From Hippea sp964442345 (GTDB taxonomy: Bacteria; Campylobacterota_A; Desulfurellia; Desulfurellales; Hippeaceae), in the NCBI GenBank assembly GCA_964442345.1, contig CAYTZD010000002.1, forward strand, positions 1 to 45,431: DNA of 45,431 nt. Reading direction: 5' to 3'. The notes under the pieces were generated by a model, which saw only the letters and a list, made by a program, of their open reading frames with translations, was not told where the DNA came from and ran no database searches. Numbering within the stretch: position 1 is the first letter of the stretch; each line of letters opens with the position of its first letter. Both the position numbers and the translations under genes were made by a program. Below, in pieces: positions 1-8,476 of this stretch.

Positions 1-2298
1 CATCCAAAAGAGATAGCAGAGATTCACAAATCATACCTTGATGCAGGCGCAGATATAATCGTAACAAACACATTCGGCGCAAATCCTATAAAACTTGCAG
101 AGTTTGGCCTTGAAAGTGAAGTGTATAAGATAAACTATGAAGCTGTAAGACTTGCAAAGGAAGTCGTCAAAGACAAAGGGTTTGTCTCTTTATCCGTTGG
201 TCCAACGGGTAAGTTTATAGAGCCAGTGGGAGAAGCAGAATTCGATTATATAAAAGAAGTATTCAAAAAACAGATAAAGCCTGCTGTCGATGCCGATGTT
301 GATCTATTCTCTCTTGAAACATTTATGGACATAAAAGAGCTAAAAGCCGCAATAGTTGCAATCAGAGAGCTAACAGACAAACCAATTATAGCGATGATGA
401 CATTTGCCGAAGACGGCAGAACAATACTCGGCACATCACCCGAAGTATTCGCAAAAACGATAGAGTGCATGGATGTTGATGTTATTGGAGCAAACTGCTC
501 TGTGGGTCCTGACCTTCTAAATGAATTCGTAAAAAGGATGGCAGCCGTTACAGAGATGCCACTAATTATTCAGCCCAATGCTGGCATACCAAGACTTGTT
601 GACGGTAAAACGATATTCCCTGTAGGCCCTGAAGAGTTTGCAAGCTATACAGACGATTTTGAAGAATACGCAGCAATTGTTGCAGGCTGTTGCGGAACAT
701 CACCAGAACACATAAAACTACTTGCCAAAAAACTAAAAGGCAAACCAGTCAAGAAAAGAACAGTAGAACAATCAACCGTGCTTACAAGCAGAACAGAACT
801 TGTCGAATTTGGATATGGAAAACCGTTTCTGTTTATTGGCGAAAGACTCAACCCAACAGGCAAAAAGCACTTAAAAGAACAGCTAAAGGAAGGAAAAACA
901 GGTCTTTATAGGAAGGAAGCGATACAGCAGGTCGAACATGGAGCAAAAGCGCTCGACATCAATGTTGGCGTTCCAATGATAGATGAACCCGCTATGATGA
1001 AAAAGTGTGTATTGGCCGTCGAAAGCGTTGTTTCTGTGCCGCTTGTGATAGATTCATCGAATATGGATGCATTAGAAGAAGGCCTAAAAGCAGCAGACGG
1101 CAAGGTTTTAATAAATTCCGTAAATGGGTCTTTTGAAAGCATGGAAAGAGTTCTGCCTTTGGCAAAAAAATACGGTGCAGCTGTATTAGCGCTTCTGCTT
1201 GATGAGACAGGCATACCAGATACTGCCCAACAGAGAGTAAAAATCTTAGAAAGAATTGTAAAAAAGGCAGAAGAATACGGTATAAGAAAAGAAGACATAG
1301 TCGCAGATGCTTTGGCTTTAACGGTTGGAAGTGACAAAGAAAGAGCGCTTGAAACACTAAAGGCAATAAAACTCATTAAAGAAAAATACGGCATAACAAC
1401 CGTGCTTGGTTTAAGTAATGTCTCATTTGGCTTACCAAACAGAAAGCTGATAAATGCAGCATACATGGCAATGGCGATATACAACGGACTTGATAGTGCA
1501 ATCGTCAATCCTTATGACGAACTTTTATGGCAGATAAAATATGCAAGCGACCTAATTGTTGATAGAGATAAAGACGCATCAATTTATATAAATAACTCAG
1601 CCGATATTACGCTTTCCAATCAAACTCAAAAAAAAAGTAAATTAGAACTGATAAGTTCACCATTTGAAAAGGGTAGTCTTGAAGATAAGCTATTTATGTG
1701 CGTTATAGAAGGCAACGAAGAAGAAATCGAAGGCTTTACAAAGGAGATATTAAAAACAAAAGAACCGCTTGCAATAAGCAACGAGATTTTAATACCTGCA
1801 CTGGATGTTGTGGGCAAGCTTTACGATAAGGGCATCTACTTCTTGCCACAGATGATAAAATCGGCAAATGCAATGAAAAAGGCATTCAATATCTTGAAAG
1901 AAGAGATAAAGAAAAAAGCAACAAAGCAAAAGACAGGCAAAACAATCATTATGGCAACAGTCAAAGGCGATATACACGATATAGGCAAAAACATCGTTTC
2001 GCTTCTGTTTGAAACAAACGGATTTAATGTAATAGATTTGGGTAAAAATGTTGACGATGAAACAATTCTTAAAGCGATAGAAAGCTACCATGCAGACGCT
2101 GTGGGATTATCTGCTCTTATGACAACGACAATGATAAACATGAAAAATGTGATAGATAAAATAAAGATGAAGGGATTGAAAGTCAAAATAATGGTGGGTG
2201 GTGCTGCTGTTACGGAAGATTTTGCCAAAAAGATTGGCGCAGACATATACGCAAAGGATGCAATAGAAGCTGTAAGGCTGGCAAAGGAACATGTATAG
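1..2298 (+). CDS. metH: Cobalamin-dependent methionine synthase MetH (5' end outside window)
   Basis: Transfers a methyl group from methyltetrahydrofolate through cobalamin to homocysteine, giving methionine. The frame is open from base 1, so the gene begins upstream; the first visible residues already belong to the homocysteine-binding barrel (DAGADIIVTNTFGAN), and I estimate about 45 residues are missing. Seen in order: homocysteine domain with zinc cysteines (GANCSVG and GCCGTSPEH), pterin-binding barrel opening with FIGERLNPTGKK near visible codon 280, B12 cap helices near codons 550-625, and the B12-binding Rossmann domain with DIHDIGKN, where the cobalt-ligating His is visible codon 659. 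The protein ends directly after this domain, so the C-terminal AdoMet-binding reactivation domain of E. coli-type MetH is absent. Its stop overlaps the next gene by 8 bases. Confidence 0.95.
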   Translation, partial: HPKEIAEIHKSYLDAGADIIVTNTFGANPIKLAEFGLESEVYKINYEAVRLAKEVVKDKGFVSLSVGPTGKFIEPVGEAEFDYIKEVFKKQIKPAVDADVDLFSLETFMDIKELKAAIVAIRELTDKPIIAMMTFAEDGRTILGTSPEVFAKTIECMDVDVIGANCSVGPDLLNEFVKRMAAVTEMPLIIQPNAGIPRLVDGKTIFPVGPEEFASYTDDFEEYAAIVAGCCGTSPEHIKLLAKKLKGKPVKKRTVEQSTVLTSRTELVEFGYGKPFLFIGERLNPTGKKHLKEQLKEGKTGLYRKEAIQQVEHGAKALDINVGVPMIDEPAMMKKCVLAVESVVSVPLVIDSSNMDALEEGLKAADGKVLINSVNGSFESMERVLPLAKKYGAAVLALLLDETGIPDTAQQRVKILERIVKKAEEYGIRKEDIVADALALTVGSDKERALETLKAIKLIKEKYGITTVLGLSNVSFGLPNRKLINAAYMAMAIYNGLDSAIVNPYDELLWQIKYASDLIVDRDKDASIYINNSADITLSNQTQKKSKLELISSPFEKGSLEDKLFMCVIEGNEEEIEGFTKEILKTKEPLAISNEILIPALDVVGKLYDKGIYFLPQMIKSANAMKKAFNILKEEIKKKATKQKTGKTIIMATVKGDIHDIGKNIVSLLFETNGFNVIDLGKNVDDETILKAIESYHADAVGLSALMTTTMINMKNVIDKIKMKGLKVKIMVGGAAVTEDFAKKIGADIYAKDAIEAVRLAKEHV

Positions 2299-3522
2299 GG
2301 TTTTAGTCGTTGATGACGATGAACAGATGAGAGTGGCTTTATCCGCCACACTAAAGCATTTAAATTACGATGCAAAAATAGCAAAAGACGCCAAAGAAGC
2401 GCTAAAGATACTTAAAAAAGAGAAGTTCGATGTAATATTAAGCGATTTAAAGATGCCCAAAATGGACGGTGTTGAATTCTTAAAAGAAGTGAAAAAGATG
2501 GGCATCTCATCACCATTTATTATGATAACGGCTTTTGGTGATGTAAAAACAGCCGTTGAGACAATGAAACTTGGAGCGTTCGACTTTATCCTAAAGCCGT
2601 TTTCCCAACAAGCTTTGAAAAAGGTGTTAGACCTTGCCATATCGCATAGCGCAATTCAGACAGAAACAGANNNNNNNNNNNNNNNNNNNNNNNNNNNNNN
2701 NNNNNNNNNNNNNNNNNNNNNNNNNNNNNNNNNNNNNNNNNNNNNNNNNNNNNNNNNNNNNNNNNNNNNNCAGAAGAGTTCATATTCACAAGTCCAAAGA
2801 TGCAGAACATAGTAAAACTTGCTCAAAAGGTGGCAAAAACAGATGCAACGGTGCTTTTAATAGGTGAAAGCGGAACGGGAAAGGAAGTCTTAGCAAAATA
2901 CATACATTCCATAAGCAATAGATCAAAGGGCAAGTTTGTTGCCGTAAACTGTGCTGCCATTCCATCTAATCTACTTGAAAGCGAGATGTTTGGATACGAA
3001 AAGGGAGCATTCAGCGGAGCGGTAAAATCCCATCCCGGCAAGTTTGAACAGGCAAACAAAGGCACAATCCTGCTTGATGAGATAAGCGAGATGCCGCTTG
3101 AACTTCAGGCAAAGTTGTTGCGCGTGATTCAGGAGAAAACCGTAGATAGAATAGGCTCAACCGAATCGATAAGCGTTGATGTGAGAATAATCTGCACGAC
3201 AAACAGAAACATAGAAGAAGAAGTAAAAAAAGGCAATTTTAGAGAAGATCTGTATTACAGAATTAGCGTATTTCCCATAAAGATACCACCATTAAAAGAG
3301 AGAAAAGAAGAGATAATTCCATTAGCAGAGATGTTTTTAAAGAAGTTTTCGGCAAAGTTTAAGAAGAACATAAAGCAGATCTCAGAAGATGCAAAGGATT
3401 TGCTTCTAAATTATCCGTGGCATGGCAATGTTAGGGAACTTCAAAATGTGATAGAAAGAGCCGTCGTGCTATGCGAAGGTGATAAGTTGACAAAAGATGA
3501 TATATTCCTGCACAATTTATAA
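2291..3522 (+). CDS. Sigma-54-dependent response regulator (NtrC/FlgR type) without DNA-binding domain; interrupted by assembly gap
   Basis: A two-component activator that would remodel sigma-54 RNA polymerase. Before the gap is a complete receiver (residues 1 to about 120; acidic pocket D8-D10, phosphoacceptor D52 in VILSDLKMP). After the gap comes the AAA+ domain: Walker A GESGTGKE, the sigma-54 contact loop as GAFSGA rather than GAFTGA, Walker B GTILLDE and the C-terminal PWHGNVRELQNVIERA. It stops at DDIFLHNL, before any Fis-type helix-turn-helix. The reading frame differs by one on the two sides of the 100 N, and the frame just after the gap (EEFIFTSPKMQ) is the normal linker into AAA+, so this is one gene with a gap of wrong nominal length. 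H. pylori FlgR also lacks the DNA-binding domain, so a flagellar role is possible but not shown. It is translationally coupled to metH. Confidence 0.85.
2671..2770. other. Assembly gap of 100 N
   Basis: Exactly 100 N lie inside the sigma-54 activator gene, the usual placeholder for a gap of unknown size. The flanking halves are in frames 2 and 1, so the true missing length is not 100. From the usual receiver-to-AAA+ linker I infer a loss of only a few tens of bases. Confidence 0.97.
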
Positions 3523-3536
3523 AGGGGGCATTTTAA

Positions 3537-3857
3537 ATGAGTGGATGGATTTATCTGTTTATAGCAATACTGTTTGAGGCAGCAGGAACAACATGTATGA
3601 AACTCTCAAATGGATTCTCTGCTATCATCCCGTCTGTTTTACTGTTTGTTTTCTATATGTTGAGCTTTTACTTTATGACTTTAGCTTTAAAGACAGTCGA
3701 TATAAGTATCGCTTATGCGGTATGGGCAGGTGTTGGTGTTGCACTTATAACACTAATAGGCGTATTCTTCTTTAAAGAGAATCTAAACTTGATAAAAGTA
3801 GCATCAATCATACTGATAGTTGTCGGTGTTATAGGATTAAGGCTGCAATCATCATAG
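3537..3857 (+). CDS. Small multidrug resistance (SMR) transporter, EmrE type
   Basis: A 106-residue inner-membrane protein with four predicted helices, the normal SMR length. It would exchange protons for cationic, lipophilic compounds as a dimer. The numbering coincides with EmrE at the residues that matter: E14 in helix 1 (the proton/substrate carboxylate), Y40, Y60, W63 and G65 in AYAVWAG. This favours the drug-efflux branch over the guanidinium exporters, though an alignment would be needed to settle it. Ribosome site AAAGGGGG lies ahead of the ATG. It begins 14 bases after the sigma-54 activator and is the last gene before a terminator, so it is probably cotranscribed with metH and the regulator. 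No functional link to them is apparent. Confidence 0.88.
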   Translation: MSGWIYLFIAILFEAAGTTCMKLSNGFSAIIPSVLLFVFYMLSFYFMTLALKTVDISIAYAVWAGVGVALITLIGVFFFKENLNLIKVASIILIVVGVIGLRLQSS

Positions 3858-3862
3858 AAGAT

Positions 3863-3893
3863 AAAAAGGGTAGGGTAAGTCCCCACCCTTTTT
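3863..3893. terminator. Bidirectional rho-independent terminator between SMR gene and slyD
   Basis: The arms aaaaagggt (3863-3871) and acccttttt (3885-3893) are perfectly complementary, and an inner GGG/CCC pairing extends the stem. It has T runs in both directions and sits between converging genes. Confidence 0.85.
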
Positions 3894-3900
3894 AGTCGAA

Positions 3901-4323
3901 TTAGCTAACTTTAACTATCTCAACATCGAAGATAAGGTCTTTACCAGCCAATGGATGGTTGAAATCTATCGTTATCGTATCTTCTTCAACTTCAATAATC
4001 GTAACGGGAATATTTGCCGTCTGTGTCTGCGCCAAAAGCTGCATACCTACCTTTGGTTCAATCTCAGGTGGCAGTTGATCCTTGGATACCTTCTGAATAG
4101 CTTCAGGATTCCTTTCTCCATAGGCATCTTCTGCTTTTACAACAACCTGTTTCTTCTCGCCTTCTTCCATTCCTTCAAGCTCTTTTTCCAATGCAGGTAT
4201 AATACTTCCTTCCCCGAAAACAAACTCAAGCGGCTCCTTGCCTTCACTTGAGTCAAAAATTGTCCCGTCGTCCAGCTTTCCAACATAATGCATCTGGACG
4301 GTCTTACCAGTCTCAACTTTCAT
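3901..4323 (-). CDS. slyD: FKBP-type peptidyl-prolyl isomerase, SlyD-like
   Basis: Catalyses cis/trans isomerisation at prolines and acts as a folding chaperone in the cytoplasm. The 140-residue protein has the FKBP core broken by the insert-in-flap domain: VQMHYVGKLDDGTIFDSS at the start, FVFGEGSIIPALEKELEGM, the flap insert from about residue 65 to 130, and return to the core with NHPLAGKDLIFDVEIV. The histidine/cysteine-rich metal tail of E. coli SlyD is absent. I place the start at the ATG ending at 4323, seven bases after GGAGG; a TTG one codon upstream is less likely. It is a single-gene unit between a terminator and its own promoter. Confidence 0.92.
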   Translation of the reverse strand: MKVETGKTVQMHYVGKLDDGTIFDSSEGKEPLEFVFGEGSIIPALEKELEGMEEGEKKQVVVKAEDAYGERNPEAIQKVSKDQLPPEIEPKVGMQLLAQTQTANIPVTIIEVEEDTITIDFNHPLAGKDLIFDVEIVKVS

Positions 4324-4352
4324 CAAAAATCCTCCAAAAACTAAATTGAAAT

Positions 4353-4381
4353 ATTATCTCACAAAAATGGATAAAAAGCAA
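4353..4381 (-). promoter_or_regulatory. Candidate sigma-70 promoter for slyD
   Basis: On the minus strand, a -35 TTGCTT (4376-4381), 17-base spacer and -10 GATAAT (4353-4358). The -10 is strong and the -35 weak. The start site would fall about 25 bases before the slyD ATG. Confidence 0.55.
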
Positions 4382-4411
4382 ATTTTTTTAAAAAACAGAA
4401 GCAATAAATTA

Positions 4412-4440
4412 TTGACATATTACATTGTAGGATGTATTAT
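4412..4440 (+). promoter_or_regulatory. Sigma-70 promoter for the octaheme cytochrome gene
   Basis: A perfect -35 TTGACA (4412-4417), 17-base spacer and -10 TATTAT (4435-4440). The predicted start near 4447 leaves an untranslated leader of about 94 bases before the ATG at 4541, long enough to carry regulation, though I see no convincing structure in it. Confidence 0.8.
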
Positions 4441-4540
4441 AACAAAGTAATATTAATCTATGGTTCATTGGGTTGCTCAAAGGGTAGGGGATTATTGGTG
4501 TAAATTGTAAGTTTATTGTTTTCTTGAGAAAGGAGGTGCA

Positions 4541-6043
4541 ATGAAAAGTCTTGGTAAATCTGTTATATCTTTATCGCGGATAACACTAAAGGCTCTTTTG
4601 GTTTCAACAGCATTTGCATCTTTTGCTTTTGCTGGCCCGACTTTAACTGGCAACAAAAATTTCGCAAAACTGAAAAATTTTAAACCCAACCCAAAGGTTA
4701 CATCCCAACAGTGTCTATCCTGCCATAAAGCACAAGACCCTGGCATAGTCAAGGACTGGACACATTCAAAGCATGCGCAGAATGGTGTTGGATGTGTTGA
4801 GTGCCATGTTGTACCTAAGGATTACCCAACCGCATTCAAGGCGCATCCGTTTAAAGGTGCAAACTGGACTGTTCAGGCTGCTGTTTCATCTGTAACATGT
4901 GCAAAATGTCATAGTAAAGAAGTTGAAGAATTCTTAAACTCAGGACACTCAAGAGGCGCTGCTCAATGGCTAAAGGAGAACGAGAATCCTCACGGAAAAG
5001 CTATGACTAAATTAGCCTTCGGCTATGAAGGCATGAAGGGTGGCGAAGGTATAGAGAAAGAATTTACCGTTAACAAAGGTAATTCACAAGTGGATGTTAC
5101 GGTTGCAAACACATGTATTCAGTGTCACGGAACAATTATTAAACTTGATTCCACAGGTAAGCCGCTTGCTACTACATGGCCAAATGATGGTATAGCATCT
5201 CTGTATCCAGATGGTGGCGTAGGAAATTGTCTAAGCTGCCATTCAAGGCACAAATTCTCAGCAGAAGAGGCAAGACAACCAGAATCATGCTCAAATTGTC
5301 ACTTAGGTCCTGATCATCCAGATAAAGAGGTATTCGAATCCAGTGTTCATGGCCATATATTTAGCACTAACGAAAAAGATTATGACTTCTCTACAGGAGA
5401 GCAGATACCAGGCAAAACACTCAGAGGCCCAACATGCTTCACATGCCATATGGGTTCTATAAATGGCCTAAACTCAACACACAATGTATCTGTTAGACTT
5501 AAATGGAACCTGTGGGCACCAAAGAGCTTTGAGAGAAATGGTAAGAATGAAACAGCTGGATGGGCTTGGTGGAATAATAAGAAAGTAATAAGAGGAAATC
5601 CAAAAGCTGGAAATATTCAAGGTGCTGATGCTGCAAGAAGCGAAATGAAACAGGTTTGCTCATCATGCCACGATGCAACATTTACAAACAACTACTTTAA
5701 ACGGGTAGATGCCGATGTAAAACTTTACAATCAATACAGAGATATGGCAACAAAGATGTATAAAGAGCTAAAAGATAAAGGCTTAATCAAGAAGGATGTA
5801 TGGAGCGACCCATTCTTCAAGCTTATGTATTATGCATGGCATCACGACGGAAGAAGAATGAGACACGGTGCAGCAATGGGAAGCCCAGACTTTGCACATT
5901 GGCATGGCGTATTCCAAGTTATGCAAGACATAAGAGAAATGAAGGATATCTATGACTACAGAATGAGAATGCTCAAGAAACTGAAAGATCCGAAAAAGGT
6001 ATTAGAAACAGAACCACCTATGCCAGTTGTAACCCACGAATAA
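4541..6043 (+). CDS. Octaheme c-type cytochrome, hydroxylamine oxidoreductase (HAO) family, probable reductive type
   Basis: A secreted 500-residue protein: basic start, hydrophobic segment and likely cleavage after about residue 31 (AFAFAGPT). I count eight CxxCH heme sites: CLSCH, CVECH, CAKCH, CIQCH, CLSCH, CSNCH, CFTCH and CSSCH, the number and rough spacing of HAO. Near residues 437-455 the stretch RHGAAMGSPDFAHWHG has no tyrosine where HAO oxidases carry the one that cross-links to the active heme; this fits the Campylobacterota HAO that reduces nitrite or hydroxylamine, but an alignment is needed. Ribosome site AAAGGAGGT is strong. It stands alone on + with its own promoter and terminator; ccsBA and a tetraheme cytochrome converge on it and the nap operon follows, pointing to nitrite reduction to ammonium in the periplasm. 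Confidence 0.9.
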   Translation: MKSLGKSVISLSRITLKALLVSTAFASFAFAGPTLTGNKNFAKLKNFKPNPKVTSQQCLSCHKAQDPGIVKDWTHSKHAQNGVGCVECHVVPKDYPTAFKAHPFKGANWTVQAAVSSVTCAKCHSKEVEEFLNSGHSRGAAQWLKENENPHGKAMTKLAFGYEGMKGGEGIEKEFTVNKGNSQVDVTVANTCIQCHGTIIKLDSTGKPLATTWPNDGIASLYPDGGVGNCLSCHSRHKFSAEEARQPESCSNCHLGPDHPDKEVFESSVHGHIFSTNEKDYDFSTGEQIPGKTLRGPTCFTCHMGSINGLNSTHNVSVRLKWNLWAPKSFERNGKNETAGWAWWNNKKVIRGNPKAGNIQGADAARSEMKQVCSSCHDATFTNNYFKRVDADVKLYNQYRDMATKMYKELKDKGLIKKDVWSDPFFKLMYYAWHHDGRRMRHGAAMGSPDFAHWHGVFQVMQDIREMKDIYDYRMRMLKKLKDPKKVLETEPPMPVVTHE

Positions 6044-6064
6044 TTTTTTCAAGAACTTCCTATA

Positions 6065-6100
6065 CCCCTTTTGCTCAGAGACGAGCAAAAGGGGTTTTTT
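6065..6100 (+). terminator. Strong rho-independent terminator after the octaheme cytochrome gene
   Basis: A perfect 12-bp stem pairs 6065-6076 with 6083-6094 around a six-base loop, followed by six T. On the other strand there is no T run. The ccsBA stop codon (6099-6101) lies directly against it. Confidence 0.92.
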
Positions 6101-8474
6101 ATTTTTTAGCTATTTTTAACAGCAGGATTGAAGAGATTAGCACAAACCAGACAGCTATACCGAACTTTAGAACATAAAACCAAGCGTATGCCGCTTCGCC
6201 TCTTCCGTAGCTATGCAGTCCTTGTGCAATATAAAAATTCACACCAAAATAGGTCATAAGAATAAAGAAGAAACTAAAGAACGCCAATATTGAAAACATT
6301 AAATCGTTTACTTTTGTGGTGATTTTAAGATGTATAATAACCGCATAAGCTATTATCGTTATTAGACTCCATGTCTCTTTTGGGTCCCACGACCAGTATC
6401 TTCCCCAGCTTTCATTTGCCCATATTCCACCTAAGAATGTGCCTATTGTTAAGAATATAAGCCCGGCGTAGATTGATATGTATATTATATTATTTATCTG
6501 TTTGATCTTTTCCTGGAGACTGTATTTGCGGTTTAAGAGAAATAAAGGTAAATTGATTAAGCTTAACATAGCCGATACGGCTAAGAAACCATAACCTATA
6601 GTAATAACAGCAACATGAATAAGTAGCCAATAAGATTTTAGAACAGGCACCATATTGGTTATCTGTGGGTCAATACTGTTTAGGTGTGCCACCATCATAA
6701 ACATACCGGCAATAAAAAACCCAGCGCCAAGCGTCAATGTATTACGCATAAAGAACAGTAGAGAGACAAAAACGGCACTCCATGCTATAAAAACTATAGA
6801 TTCGTATGCATCAGACCAAGGTAAATGTCCTGAAGCATACCACCTTAAGATCATATTGAAAGTATGGAAGAAAAACGCTATCCAACCAGCAGCTATAAGT
6901 GCGATATTTATTTTTTTAAAAGGTTTTCCTTTTAATATCTCCAAGAAACCGATAGATATAAACATCAAACCCAAAAGCGAATACACACCTATAAGCTTAG
7001 GGAATATACCTAATCGATTATAAAGAATCTCAGCCTTTATTCTGTTCTCAGAAGGCAAAAGGTTGCTTGAGTATATCTTTTGTATGCTGTATATTTTTTT
7101 TGTCAGTTCTTTTTCCTGTTTTAAGTTATAATTTTTTGCTGCTATTATAAGGTTTTTAAATAAATTAAAATATCTTTTTGCTGTATCAGAGTTCTTTAAA
7201 TAACCTAATTCAGAGACAGAAAGCCATCTATGGTTATTCAAAGCCGAATACTCTGTCGGAAAAATTCTAAATATCGATGCCGTATATACACTAAAAGCTA
7301 CATAGATTCGCTCGTTTATCTTAAGCCATTCCCTATCTATTGAATTGCGTTCTTGCGGTGATTTATGCAATGCCTTCTCAACTTCCTTAGAAAAAATGAA
7401 ATCTCCGTTTGGCAAAAAGAAATCATTGTAGGCTGCATATTTGCCTTTAAGCTTAAGTTTCTCTCTTATTGCTTTATTGCCTACATATATCATTTTTAAG
7501 GATTGAAACATATGTGGATAGGCAACCATACCAAGAATAATTTGATTGTAGTTCATCTTATGTAAGAAAGATGTTTTTGCAATTTTATTTACTATATCTT
7601 TATCCAGCGTATCCATAGGCTCTATTCTGCCGTTTAATTGAACCAGAATTTTACTCCACTGGTCACTAACAGCTTTTGAATGCTTTGCCCAGTTATCTAT
7701 AGTTTCTGCATGAGAACCTAAAGGCATAGAAGATAACGCAAGCACAAGAATCAATAAAGCAACATTATTATTAATATTTTTTATTGCTTTTAGAAACCTG
7801 CTTTTTCTATCAAATAGCACCAAAAGAAAGCCAATAGTTAGCAGGAAATATCCAAAATATGTAATAATCATACCAGGATCGTGGTTTATAAATAAAATAC
7901 TACCCATCTCATCTCTATCATAGCTCATTTGGTAAATTCTATAACCTTTGTATTTTAATATATGGTTCATATAGATATGATATTGGAATGTTTTATCTTT
8001 ATCTATAACAGTTATATAACTATCATAGCTGCTTGGCTGTCTGCTGCCTGGGTATTTTTGAACAACAAAATTATCAAGTCTAATAGAGAAACCCAGCGGA
8101 ACCATTTTTGTCGCAGTTGGATCATTCCTTTTTGTGAGCATAAAGTTAGAACTTGTCTGACCTATTCTTAAATGAAGTATTCCACTATAGCCAAAATATC
8201 TTGTTATAGCAGCACCAAGCAAAATTACTAAGATGGCTACATGAATAACAAATATAGACGGCTTTTTGTAGGTTTTATATCTAACCATAACACCACTTAA
8301 ATTGATACCAATAAGCCATATGATAAGCTCAAACCACCTACTGCCATAAACATAAATCCATGCTTGCTCATCGTTAGGAAAGCCTAAGGTGGCATATATT
8401 AAGACTGCTGCAAATATCAACAACAGTATAATGGTAGCTTCTAAAGAGAAAAAATATTCTATGATTTTTTTCAT
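6099..8474 (-). CDS. ccsBA: Fused cytochrome c synthase CcsBA (ResB-CcsA, system II)
   Basis: Exports heme and ligates it to CxxCH sites of periplasmic apocytochromes. The N-terminal part is ResB/CcsB-like with several membrane helices (to about residue 255); a mostly periplasmic region follows (about 255-480); the C-terminal half is CcsA with many helices and the heme-handling WWD motif WGRYWSWDPKETW near residues 685-700. At 791 residues it is somewhat shorter than the roughly 900-residue fusions I recall from other Campylobacterota. The ATG starts two bases after the tetraheme gene's TAG, with no clear ribosome site of its own, so the two are probably translationally coupled. Its clients here would be the octaheme, tetraheme and NapB cytochromes. 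Confidence 0.92.
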   Translation of the reverse strand: MKKIIEYFFSLEATIILLLIFAAVLIYATLGFPNDEQAWIYVYGSRWFELIIWLIGINLSGVMVRYKTYKKPSIFVIHVAILVILLGAAITRYFGYSGILHLRIGQTSSNFMLTKRNDPTATKMVPLGFSIRLDNFVVQKYPGSRQPSSYDSYITVIDKDKTFQYHIYMNHILKYKGYRIYQMSYDRDEMGSILFINHDPGMIITYFGYFLLTIGFLLVLFDRKSRFLKAIKNINNNVALLILVLALSSMPLGSHAETIDNWAKHSKAVSDQWSKILVQLNGRIEPMDTLDKDIVNKIAKTSFLHKMNYNQIILGMVAYPHMFQSLKMIYVGNKAIREKLKLKGKYAAYNDFFLPNGDFIFSKEVEKALHKSPQERNSIDREWLKINERIYVAFSVYTASIFRIFPTEYSALNNHRWLSVSELGYLKNSDTAKRYFNLFKNLIIAAKNYNLKQEKELTKKIYSIQKIYSSNLLPSENRIKAEILYNRLGIFPKLIGVYSLLGLMFISIGFLEILKGKPFKKINIALIAAGWIAFFFHTFNMILRWYASGHLPWSDAYESIVFIAWSAVFVSLLFFMRNTLTLGAGFFIAGMFMMVAHLNSIDPQITNMVPVLKSYWLLIHVAVITIGYGFLAVSAMLSLINLPLFLLNRKYSLQEKIKQINNIIYISIYAGLIFLTIGTFLGGIWANESWGRYWSWDPKETWSLITIIAYAVIIHLKITTKVNDLMFSILAFFSFFFILMTYFGVNFYIAQGLHSYGRGEAAYAWFYVLKFGIAVWFVLISSILLLKIAKK

Positions 8475-8476
8475 AG

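Noticed and set aside
906..1508. A 200-codon open frame on the minus strand inside metH
   Set aside because: It lies wholly antisense to a clear MetH pterin domain, has a low-complexity Ser/Phe/Leu-rich product and no ribosome site.
2291..3522. Sigma-54 activator as a pseudogene or two genes
   Set aside because: The frame change coincides exactly with the run of N, and both flanks continue in sensible linker sequence, so an arbitrary gap length explains it.
4390..4420. A GCAATAAWTT-like motif shared by the octaheme and tetraheme cytochrome promoter regions as a common operator
   Set aside because: The match is A/T-rich, sits at different places relative to the promoters, and can easily arise by chance in this base composition.
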